Part shown: positions 1 through 4,956 of the stretch, one piece after another | Layout of the letters: each line of letters starts with the position of its first letter | Numbering within the stretch: the stretch's first letter is position 1 | NCBI GenBank assembly: GCA_020201485.1 | Contig: JAIVGT010000277.1 | Location: forward strand, 1-5,256 | Direction of reading: 5' to 3' | DNA from: Halobacteriales archaeon | Lineage (GTDB): Archaea; Thermoplasmatota; SW-10-69-26; JACQPN01; JAIVGT01 | Length of the DNA stretch: 5,256 nucleotides | Notes under the pieces: generated by a model | What the model was told of the DNA's origin: nothing | The model's input: the letters and a program-made list of their open reading frames with translations, nothing else | The model's database searches: none | Made by a program: the position numbers and the translations under genes

Positions 1-111
1 CTCGAGGACCTGGCGGAGGCGTTCGGCGTGAGCAAGGCGGCGGCGCACAAGCGCCTCAAGGCGGCCGAGAACAAGATCATCAGTCGGTTCGCCGGCCGCG
101 GCAAACCTTGA
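1..111 (+). CDS. C-terminus of HTH_10 (bacterio-opsin activator-type) transcription regulator, 5' partial
   Basis: Only the last 36 residues are in the window; the gene begins upstream. They read LEDLAEAFGVSKAAAHKRLK followed by AAENKIISRF and a short basic tail. This matches the C-terminal helix-turn-helix of the archaeal HTH_10 family (PF04967): a 'tLeeLAealGvskstv' first half and a recognition helix ending in an 'LrrAEkkil'-like stretch. Family members are DNA-binding regulators, often with sensory or GAF-like N-terminal domains, which cannot be seen here. The assignment is from pattern memory, not a search. A sigma-70 region 4-like HTH is the main alternative, but the AE(N/K)KI ending favours HTH_10. 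The target genes are unknown. The next gene starts 25 bases after the stop on the same strand, so the two could be co-transcribed or separated by the small AT-rich patch over this gene's stop codon. Confidence 0.72.
   Translation, partial: LEDLAEAFGVSKAAAHKRLKAAENKIISRFAGRGKP
101..111 (+). promoter_or_regulatory. possible TATA-like element for the zinc-ribbon membrane protein gene
   Basis: The stretch GCAAACCTTGA is an AT-enriched island in a very GC-rich setting. Its centre lies about 31 bases before the ATG at 137. No Shine-Dalgarno sequence is visible between it and the ATG, as expected for an archaeal leaderless transcript. It overlaps the stop codon of the preceding gene. The call rests on position and composition only. 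Confidence 0.3.
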
Positions 112-136
112 AGCCTCGGCCGCGCTTCGCCGCACG

Positions 137-493
137 ATGCGCATCCCCTGGAGCACGACCCTGCTCGGCCTCGCCGCGTTCCTCGGCGGGGCGTGGCTGG
201 CGAACCTGGGCTGGGCCGCCTTCGAGGCGTCGAGCACCGACGCCGCGGCCCTGACGCAGCTCGCGGCCGGCGTGCTCCTCGCGCTCCTCGGCGCGCTCGT
301 GCTCTGCGTCCCGCTGCTCGTGCCGCTGCTGTACCGCATCTACGGCGAGGCGGCGTTCACGAGTCGGGGCGGCGCGTGCCCGGTCGTGCAGAGGTGCCCG
401 CGCTGCGCCGCGTTCAACTTCCGCGGGCGCGTCCGGTGCAAGGGCTGCGGCGACGCGCTGGTGTGGACGATGGCCGAGGCTCAGGTCAGCTGA
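137..493 (+). CDS. small membrane protein with C-terminal zinc ribbon
   Basis: A 118-residue protein with two predicted membrane helices (about residues 8-27 and 41-66), then a soluble tail with two CxxC knuckles: CPRC at 87-90 and CKGC at 101-104. An extra cysteine lies at 81. The spacing (CxxC, 10 residues, CxxC) is that of a zinc ribbon of the kind common in archaeal membrane-anchored proteins. The positively charged stretch after helix 2 (LYRIYG) suggests the ribbon is cytoplasmic. I do not recognise a specific family and assign no function; such proteins may be adaptors or regulators. The ATG at 137 is the first start that keeps helix 1, and no Shine-Dalgarno sequence is seen. The last 13 bases overlap the end of the convergent ygfZ-like gene. 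Confidence 0.75.
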   Translation: MRIPWSTTLLGLAAFLGGAWLANLGWAAFEASSTDAAALTQLAAGVLLALLGALVLCVPLLVPLLYRIYGEAAFTSRGGACPVVQRCPRCAAFNFRGRVRCKGCGDALVWTMAEAQVS

Positions 494-1512
494 GCGAGGC
501 GGCGCACCTCGGCCTTGCCCCCCGGCGCTTCCAAGGCCGTGCCGGGCTGCGCGTGCTCGCGGCGCACGACGGCGAGCGCGGCGGGCACGCCCGGGCCGAG
601 GGCGACGCTCGTGACCTTGCCCACCTCGGTCCCGTCCGCGTGCAGCGCATCGCCCGCCTGGAGCGGCGCCTGGGACGCGAGCTGCACGCAGAGCTTGTTC
701 ACGTGGCCGAGGTTCTTGATGCGCGCGACCACCTCCTGGCCGACGAAGCAGCCTTTCGTGTACGTGATGGGGGCGTCGAGGCCCGCCTCGCCGGGCAGGC
801 TGTCCTCGGTGCACTCGCTGCCGAAGCGCGGGATGCCGGCGCGCACGCGTGCCCCTTCGACGCCGGCCCAGCCGACCGGCCCGCCGCCCGAGGCCTTGCA
901 CTCCGCGAGCAGGCGGTCCCACGCCTCGCGAGCCTGCTCCTTGCGCACCATGAGGAGGAAGCCGGGGGGGCCGGCGAGCCCGGCGTGCAGGAGGACGTTG
1001 CCCGCCGGCGTCTCCACGACCTGGCCGAGGTCCGGCGCCTCGCACTCCAAGGCCCGGCGCACGATGCTGGGCGCTTCCGGGCCGAGCAGCAGGAGCAGGC
1101 CGAGCTCCTGGCCGCGGTCCTCGAACGGGCTCTTGCCCACGGCGCAGTAGCGCTCAAGCACGGGGCGCGCGGTCGCGGCGCATGCTGATTCGCAGAGTAG
1201 GTCGAGGTGGTCGTCGGCGTGGCGGGCGACGAGGAGCACGCCCTGCACCTTGCCCTTGGCGCTGAGGAGGAGCGAGGGCTGCGAGCGCCCCATGCCGAGG
1301 CCCTGCACGTCGCTCGTCAGGGTGTTGTGCAGGAGCTTCGTCGCGCCCGGGCCGCGCACGCTCCACATGGCGTGCATGCCCCAGTCCACGAGCGCCACGC
1401 GCTGCAGGAAGGGCAGCTCACGGTCGAGGGGCGCGTAGTCGAGCACGCCCTGCCCGCCGGGCACGGGGCCGAGCCGGCCGCCGAGCGGGATGAGGGCCTC
1501 GCGCAGGAGCAT
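481..1512 (-). CDS. ygfZ: YgfZ/GcvT-like folate-binding protein (Fe-S cluster assembly/repair)
   Basis: A 343-residue protein of the GcvT-fold YgfZ family, whose members bind tetrahydrofolate and help assemble or repair Fe-S clusters in certain enzymes. The diagnostic motif KGCFVGQE lies at residues 253-260, with the conserved cysteine at 255. It is preceded by RVRAGIPRFGSE (222-233) and followed by VVARIKNLGHVNK, all typical of the family. The N-terminal part carries LLHNTLTSDVQGL (60-72), the usual 'fLqgqltnDv' region. The length fits the family (about 300-350). The start was placed at the ATG whose first base is 1512 because the frame upstream runs antisense to ccmA. A GTG at 1524, four codons earlier, is an alternative. 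No Shine-Dalgarno sequence is visible; a TTTT patch about 27 bases upstream suggests leaderless expression. It is divergent from the ccm operon, fitting a shared role in cofactor (heme, Fe-S) maturation, which is inference. Confidence 0.88.
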   Translation of the reverse strand: MLLREALIPLGGRLGPVPGGQGVLDYAPLDRELPFLQRVALVDWGMHAMWSVRGPGATKLLHNTLTSDVQGLGMGRSQPSLLLSAKGKVQGVLLVARHADDHLDLLCESACAATARPVLERYCAVGKSPFEDRGQELGLLLLLGPEAPSIVRRALECEAPDLGQVVETPAGNVLLHAGLAGPPGFLLMVRKEQAREAWDRLLAECKASGGGPVGWAGVEGARVRAGIPRFGSECTEDSLPGEAGLDAPITYTKGCFVGQEVVARIKNLGHVNKLCVQLASQAPLQAGDALHADGTEVGKVTSVALGPGVPAALAVVRREHAQPGTALEAPGGKAEVRRLAQLT

Positions 1513-1535
1513 CGCGACGCGCACGGCCCGCCAGC

Positions 1536-1550
1536 CGAAAACCCTTTCCC
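1536..1550. promoter_or_regulatory. shared AT-rich element in the ygfZ/ccmA divergent promoter
   Basis: CGAAAACCCTTTCCC is the only AT-rich island in the roughly 60-base gap between the divergent genes. On the plus strand its centre is about 29 bases before the ccmA GTG at 1573. On the minus strand its TTTT is about 27 bases before the ygfZ ATG at 1512. Both distances match an archaeal TATA box driving leaderless transcripts. If so, TBP/TFB binding in the two orientations would compete or be shared. Experimental transcription starts are not available. Confidence 0.4.
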
Positions 1551-1572
1551 ACCTCGGCGCGTGGGGCGGAGC

Positions 1573-2256
1573 GTGCCCGCGCTGGAGGTCGAAGCCCTGG
1601 GCAAGCGCCTCGGGGGGCGCTGGGCGCTGCGCGGGCTGTCCTTCGAGCTCGGGCCGGGCGAGGCGTGCGGCCTGCTCGGCCCGAACGGCGCGGGCAAGAC
1701 CACGCTGCTGCGCTGCTGCGCCACCCTGGCCGCGCCGACCGAGGGCAATGTGCGCATCGGGGGGCAGGATGCGCAGGAGGAAGGAGCCCTGGCCCGGGCG
1801 CGGCTCGGCTTCGCCGGCGACACGCCGCGCCTGTATGGAGAGCTCACCGCGGAGGAGAACGTGCGGTTCGTGGCGCGCTTCCACGGCACGGAGGAGCGCG
1901 TCGGGCCCTTGCTCGCGCAGCTTGGGCTGGCATCGCGCATGCACGAACCGGCCCGCGGGCTGAGCCGTGGGATGCAGCAGCGCGTCGCGCTGGCCCGGGC
2001 GCTCGTCGGCCAGCCCGCGGTGCTCCTCCTCGACGAGCCGTTCGCGCACTTGGACGCCGAAGGCACGGCGCTCGTCCAGGCGCTGCTGGCGCAGGCGCGG
2101 GCGGAAGGCTGCGCGATGCTCGTGAGCGCGCAGGGCCTGGGCGGCCTGCCGCCCGGGGCGGAGCGCGCGCTCGTCCTGCGCGAAGGGCAGGCGCGCGCCG
2201 ACGTGCGCGGGCCCGAACTGGCGTCCGCCCTCGCCGAGCTGGAGGCGAAGCCGTGA
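1573..2256 (+). CDS. ccmA: CcmA, ATP-binding subunit of the cytochrome c maturation ABC transporter
   Basis: A 227-residue ABC ATPase. It has Walker A GPNGAGKTT (36-44), the CcmA-style segment GDTPRLYGELTAEEN (82-96) in place of an ordinary Q-loop, signature LSRGMQQR (130-137), Walker B AVLLLDEP (149-156) and D-loop HLD (159-161). In System I, CcmA2 hydrolyses ATP with CcmB to release heme-loaded CcmE from CcmC/D. The length is close to other CcmA proteins (about 200-230). The family call is supported by the following ccmB, which starts inside the ccmA stop codon. The GTG at 1573 was chosen because the AT-rich patch sits about 29 bases upstream; GTG 1561 is an alternative that adds four residues. 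Oddity: the H-loop, normally 'TTH', reads LVSAQGL (183-189), with no histidine. Confidence 0.9.
   Translation: MPALEVEALGKRLGGRWALRGLSFELGPGEACGLLGPNGAGKTTLLRCCATLAAPTEGNVRIGGQDAQEEGALARARLGFAGDTPRLYGELTAEENVRFVARFHGTEERVGPLLAQLGLASRMHEPARGLSRGMQQRVALARALVGQPAVLLLDEPFAHLDAEGTALVQALLAQARAEGCAMLVSAQGLGGLPPGAERALVLREGQARADVRGPELASALAELEAKP
2241..2245 (+). promoter_or_regulatory. Shine-Dalgarno sequence for ccmB
   Basis: GGAGG lies seven bases before the GTG at 2253 and inside the last codons of ccmA. It decides the ccmB start and indicates translation of an internal cistron of one mRNA, in contrast to the promoter-proximal genes here, which lack such a site. Confidence 0.6.
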
Positions 2257-2915
2257 GCGCGCTGCGCGTCGCCGCCAAGGACCTCACCATCGAGCTGCGC
2301 GCGCGCGAGCTGCTCGACGCCGCTCTGCTCGGGGCGCTGGCCGTCGCGGTCGTCGCCGGCCTGGGCCTGGCAGCCGCTGCGCCGCGCGCCGAAGGGGCCG
2401 CGGTCGCGCTCTGGGTCGGCGCGGTCCTCAGCACCTCCCTGCCCCTCGCGCGCAGCTTCACCGGCGAGGCCGACCGCGGCACGCTCGACGTCCTGCTCGC
2501 GCTGCCCGTGGACCGCGGTGCCATCCTACTGGGCAAGGTCCTGAGCAACGCCGTGCTCGCGCTGGCCGCGGAGCTCGTGCTCCTCGTCGCATACCTCGGG
2601 CTGTTCGGCAGCCTGGCCCCGCTCGACGTTCCCGGCGTGCTCCTCCTCCTCCTGCTGGGCACGCTCGGCCTGAGCGCAGCGGGCAGCACCCTCGCCGCCA
2701 TCGCGGCGCAGACCCGGTCCCGCGAGGCGTTGCTGCCCGTGCTGCTCTTCCCGATGCTCCTCCCCGTCCTGCTCAGCGCGGTGCCGGGCACCGTCCACGC
2801 GCTGCGCGGCGACGGCTTCGCCGCGTTCCAAGGCGAGGCCATGGTCCTCGCGGGCTACGACCTCGTGCTGCTCGTCGCGGGCTGGCTGCTCTTCGACACC
2901 ATCGTCGAAGGCTGA
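2253..2915 (+). CDS. ccmB: CcmB, membrane subunit of the cytochrome c maturation ABC transporter
   Basis: A 220-residue membrane protein, the same length as the bacterial CcmB I remember, with about six hydrophobic helices (roughly 22-42, 48-66, 95-117, 126-151, 157-177 and 198-215). Family features are the N-terminal AKDLTIELRARELL (8-21), RSFTGEADRGTLDVLLALP (67-85) and the cytoplasmic-loop-plus-helix segment RSREALLPVLLFPMLLPVLL (155-174). CcmB is the permease partner of CcmA. Whether the complex transports a substrate is debated; its accepted job is ATP-dependent release of holo-CcmE. The GTG start shares bases with the ccmA stop (GTGA overlap) and has a Shine-Dalgarno GGAGG, so the two are probably translationally coupled. 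The first stretch contains no signal peptide, as expected. Confidence 0.9.
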   Translation: MSALRVAAKDLTIELRARELLDAALLGALAVAVVAGLGLAAAAPRAEGAAVALWVGAVLSTSLPLARSFTGEADRGTLDVLLALPVDRGAILLGKVLSNAVLALAAELVLLVAYLGLFGSLAPLDVPGVLLLLLLGTLGLSAAGSTLAAIAAQTRSREALLPVLLFPMLLPVLLSAVPGTVHALRGDGFAAFQGEAMVLAGYDLVLLVAGWLLFDTIVEG

Positions 2916-2930
2916 CCGTCACCACAAGCG

Positions 2931-2940
2931 CCAAATAGCC
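2931..2940 (+). promoter_or_regulatory. possible internal TATA-like element before ccmE
   Basis: CCAAATAGCC in the 44-base gap between ccmB and ccmE is centred about 25 bases before the ccmE ATG at 2960. An AGGAG at 2941-2945 is about 14 bases from the ATG, too far for a normal Shine-Dalgarno sequence. This makes a separate leaderless transcript for ccmE-C-D plausible beside read-through from ccmAB. Confidence 0.3.
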
Positions 2941-2959
2941 AGGAGCGGACTGCGCACCG

Positions 2960-3352
2960 ATGCGCCGCCGCACGCGCCTCCTGCTCCTCCTCGCCGTCGG
3001 GATGGCAGGCGCAGGCATCGCCGTCGCCGGCGTGCTGCCCGAGGGATTCGCCAGCGTCAGCGAGGTCGTGCACGACCCGGGGGCGCACGCCGGTCACGAG
3101 CTGCACGTCAAGGCCATCGTCGCCGCGCACAGCCTGGAGCGGGGCAACGGCACGGGCGTGCGCTTCGCCGTGACCGACGACGCGGCGACCCTCCCGGTGG
3201 TGTACGACGGCAGCGTGCCCGACAGCTTCGCCGAAGGGCGGACCGTGGTCGTCAGCGGCTTGCTCGAACCTGCCGGCCCGGGCTGGGTGCTGCACGCGAC
3301 GGGCATCCAGGGCGGCTGCGCGAGCAAGTACGAGCCGGCGGTGGGCGGATGA
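2960..3352 (+). CDS. ccmE: CcmE, heme chaperone with CXXXY attachment motif (System I* type)
   Basis: A 130-residue periplasm-facing protein. A basic start (MRRRTR) and one membrane anchor (about 7-25) are followed by a small OB-fold-like beta domain: VRFAVTDD (67-74), LPVVYDGSVPDSFAEGRTVVVSG (78-100, shown as its key residues Y82, G84, P87, F90, G93) and the C-terminal CASKYEP (120-126). In ordinary CcmE heme is bound covalently through the histidine of HXXXY; here Cys120 takes that place and Tyr124 is kept. This CXXXY form is known from archaea and Desulfovibrio. CcmE takes heme from CcmC/D and hands it to the apocytochrome ligation machinery. The gene starts 44 bases after ccmB and its stop overlaps the start of ccmC. 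Confidence 0.9.
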   Translation: MRRRTRLLLLLAVGMAGAGIAVAGVLPEGFASVSEVVHDPGAHAGHELHVKAIVAAHSLERGNGTGVRFAVTDDAATLPVVYDGSVPDSFAEGRTVVVSGLLEPAGPGWVLHATGIQGGCASKYEPAVGG

Positions 3353-4029
3353 TGCGCAAGCTGCTCGCGGGCCTCGCCGCGCTCGCGGTCGCCGTGGACC
3401 TCGCGCTCGCGTTCGCCGCACCCCCGGCCCGAGGCTTCGCCGCGCCCCTCACGCAGCGCATCTTCTACGTGCACGTCCCGGCGAGCCTCGCCGGGTATGC
3501 CGCGTTCGCCGTGGCCCTCGGCGCGAGCGTGCTCTTCCTGCAGCGCCGTGAGGAGCGCTGGGACCGGCTGGCAGCGTGCAGCGCCGAGGTCGGCGTGGTG
3601 CTCACGACTATCGGCCTGCTCACGGGCGTGGTGTGGAGCCGCGTCGAGTTCTTCAGCGCCGGCAGCCAGCAGGGCTTCGCCTTCACGCTCCTCGGCGACC
3701 CGAAGTTCGTGACCACCGCGGCGCTCTGGTTGGTGTTCCTCGGCTACCTTGCGCTGCGCCGGAGCGTGGACGCGCCGGAAGCCCGCGCCCGCTTGAGCAG
3801 CGCCTACGCCGTGCTCGGCTTCGTGGCGGTCCCGGTGAGCTACCTCAGCTCGCGCTTCAGCCCGCACCCCGACTTCGCCGCGCCCGGCTCCGGCCTCGCG
3901 CCCGGCCTCGCGCTCTACCTCGCCGGCGGCATCGCATGCTGGCTCGTGCTCTTCGCCTGCCTGCTCGGGCTCCGGCTCGGGCTCGAGGCGCACGCGGCGG
4001 CGCGCGTGCGGGCGGAGGTGGCGGCGTGA
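3349..4029 (+). CDS. ccmC: CcmC, heme-handling membrane protein with an altered WWD domain
   Basis: A 226-residue, six-helix membrane protein. Family features: the TM2 motif RIFYVHVPAS (37-46), with His42 as the first heme ligand; the conserved helix TTIGLLTGVVW (86-96); the LVFLGYLALR stretch (128-137); and PVSYLSSRFSPHP (162-174), where His173 probably corresponds to the second ligand. CcmC delivers heme to CcmE. Between the two histidines, family members have a tryptophan-rich WWD motif (roughly WGxWWxWDPRxT). Here the equivalent span QGFAFTLLGDPKFVTT (108-123) keeps Asp-Pro and the threonine but has no tryptophan. The first ATG overlaps the ccmE stop by four bases (ATGA); a second ATG follows at 3352, so the start could be one codon later. 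The closest alternative assignment is a CcsA/CcmF-type WWD protein, but length, the order of motifs and the neighbours favour CcmC. Confidence 0.85.
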   Translation: MMRKLLAGLAALAVAVDLALAFAAPPARGFAAPLTQRIFYVHVPASLAGYAAFAVALGASVLFLQRREERWDRLAACSAEVGVVLTTIGLLTGVVWSRVEFFSAGSQQGFAFTLLGDPKFVTTAALWLVFLGYLALRRSVDAPEARARLSSAYAVLGFVAVPVSYLSSRFSPHPDFAAPGSGLAPGLALYLAGGIACWLVLFACLLGLRLGLEAHAAARVRAEVAA

Positions 4030-4127
4030 GCGCGGACCTGGCCGCGGCCCTGCTCAGCTTCGGCATCGCCCTCGGCGCGCTCGGCCTGTACGCGCTCCGG
4101 CTCTGGCGCATCGCGCACGCACGTTGA
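4026..4127 (+). CDS. ccmD: CcmD-like single-helix micro-protein
   Basis: A 33-residue protein: a short acidic start (MSAD), one hydrophobic helix (about 5-24) and a basic tail RLWRIAHAR. This is the plan of CcmD, the small protein that stabilises the CcmC-CcmE-heme complex and is needed for release of holo-CcmE. CcmD sequences are barely conserved, so the call rests on position directly after ccmC, topology and the basic tail. The gene looks real: a strong Shine-Dalgarno GGAGGTG at 4014-4020 lies five bases before the GTG, and the start overlaps the ccmC stop (GTGA). It is shorter than most CcmD proteins (about 40-70). Confidence 0.68.
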   Translation: MSADLAAALLSFGIALGALGLYALRLWRIAHAR

Positions 4128-4139
4128 CGGCGCGCGCGA

Positions 4140-4150
4140 CACCTTTTTCC
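4140..4150 (+). promoter_or_regulatory. TATA-like element before the DUF1801 gene, possibly also the ccm terminator
   Basis: CACCTTTTTCC is centred about 28 bases before the ATG at 4174, and no Shine-Dalgarno sequence is seen for that gene. The five-T run also lies 17 bases after the ccmD stop, and T-runs can end transcription in archaea, so the same patch may serve both ends. It resembles the patches at 101-111 and 1536-1550 (a shared ACC(C)TT core). Confidence 0.4.
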
Positions 4151-4173
4151 GCGGCCGACGCGGTGCCGGGCCC

Positions 4174-4590
4174 ATGCCCGCGAAGAAGACCGGGGCGAAG
4201 CGCCCGGCGAAACGCGCGACGAGCAGGCCCAAGCGGCCCGCTGCCAGGAGCGCGGCCCCGCGCGTCGCCTCCCGCGCCGACAAGGGCGAGGGCGAGGCCG
4301 CGGTCCAGGCGCGCATCGCCGCCCTCGCCGAGCCAGCGCGCGGCATCATGCAGCGGCTGCATCCCCTCATCCAGAAGCACGGCAAGGGCCTCGAGCCGCA
4401 GGTGCGCTGGGGGTTCGCCGTGTACAAGAGGAAGGATGCGTTCGTCCTCATCGCCGCGCCGCGCAAGAACCACGTCACGTTCGGCACGGGGATGGACACC
4501 GAGGTCCAGGTCGAGCCGCTGAAGTTCACCCGGGCGGAGGACGTGAAGGAGGCCGAGGTCGCCGCCATCGTGAAGCGCGTCCTGCGATAG
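4174..4590 (+). CDS. DUF1801/YdhG-like protein with basic N-terminal tail
   Basis: A 138-residue protein in two parts. Residues 1-35 form a disordered tail rich in Lys, Arg, Ala and Pro, with twelve basic residues and no acidic one before Asp36. Residues 40-138 look like a DUF1801 (YdhG/SHOCT-free 'iron chaperone-like') fold: AEPARGIMQRLHPLIQ (52-67), the hallmark VRWGFAVYKRKDAFVLIAAP (77-96), KNHVTFGTG (98-106) and LKFTRAEDV...IVKRVL near the C-terminus. The biochemical function of DUF1801 proteins is poorly defined; the frataxin-like naming of some members is not proof of iron binding. The tail could bind nucleic acid, as in histone-like tails, but this is inference. It has its own promoter-like patch and is probably not part of the ccm operon. 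Confidence 0.75.
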   Translation: MPAKKTGAKRPAKRATSRPKRPAARSAAPRVASRADKGEGEAAVQARIAALAEPARGIMQRLHPLIQKHGKGLEPQVRWGFAVYKRKDAFVLIAAPRKNHVTFGTGMDTEVQVEPLKFTRAEDVKEAEVAAIVKRVLR

Positions 4591-4632
4591 GGCTCGGCGT
4601 CCTTGCGGCTGGCCGCGCTTGGGGGAATCGGC

Positions 4633-4639
4633 AAGGAGG
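4633..4639 (+). promoter_or_regulatory. Shine-Dalgarno-like sequence before the metzincin fragment
   Basis: AAGGAGG lies four bases before the GTG at 4644, a start that opens the frame of the N-terminal half of the protease fragment. It supports a real translation start there, although no signal peptide follows. Confidence 0.35.
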
Positions 4640-4643
4640 CTTG

Positions 4644-4956
4644 GTGAGAGCGAACACCTTTGGGCAAAACGTCTACAACGAGTACCGCTCTGCGGTCAAT
4701 CATACCTACCCCCCATGGGGACAGCGTTGCGAAGAGTTACCCACTGCCAGCGGGGTGCCAAGCCTACGTGGATGTGCATGAGATTGGACACAGTTTCGGC
4801 ACCACGCATGACGCGTCGCAAGAGAATGGCTGCTACACGGTCATGAACGACCTCGGTCCCGGATACTGCATCGACGACCACTTCGCAAGCAAGGGGAAGA
4901 CCGAGATTGCCAACCGCGTACCACAGAGCACGTGCCCTCGCTCGGGGACAGGTTGA
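4644..4956 (+). pseudogene. metzincin-type zinc metalloprotease fragment, frameshifted
   Basis: The C-terminal half (frame of 4660-4956) reads AYVDVHEIGHSFGTTHD, the metzincin zinc site HExxHxxGxxHD with the motif coded at 4777-4812. Then comes CYTVMND, whose methionine (codon 4843) sits where the Met-turn belongs. Four cysteines suggest an exported protein. The reading frame of this half is open only from 4648, and without a good start. The frame beginning at GTG 4644 gives a protein-like MRANTFGQNVYNEYRSAVNH before drifting into nonsense and stopping at 4780-4782. Removing one C from the six-C run at 4709-4714 joins the halves into a continuous protein of about 103 residues. No signal peptide is visible, and it is short for a metzincin catalytic domain (usually 130 or more), so the gene is probably also 5' truncated. 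A sequencing error is as likely as true decay. GC content is well below that of the genes to the left. Confidence 0.6.

Noticed and set aside
1207..1560. Upstream extension of the ccmA frame
   Set aside because: It runs antisense through the conserved ygfZ N-terminal half, and the ABC domain starts only after 1573.
1513..2049. Upstream extension of the ygfZ reading frame on the minus strand
   Set aside because: It is antisense to the conserved ccmA coding region and shows no family similarity; open antisense frames are expected at this GC level.
1665..2252. Upstream extension of the ccmB frame inside ccmA
   Set aside because: Arginine- and alanine-rich out-of-frame reading of ccmA. The GTG at 2253 with its Shine-Dalgarno sequence and 4-base overlap is the expected start.
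3094..3993. Long minus-strand open frame opposite ccmE/ccmC
   Set aside because: Low-complexity Glu/Arg/Ala composition and no recognisable domain; it mirrors conserved plus-strand genes.
4591..4643. Short intergenic segment after the DUF1801 gene
   Set aside because: Apart from the Shine-Dalgarno-like AAGGAGG I see no hairpin, T-run or small gene that can be supported.
4654..4663. ACACCTTTGG as a further TATA-like patch
   Set aside because: No plausible start lies about 28 bases downstream, and the bases encode part of the protease fragment.
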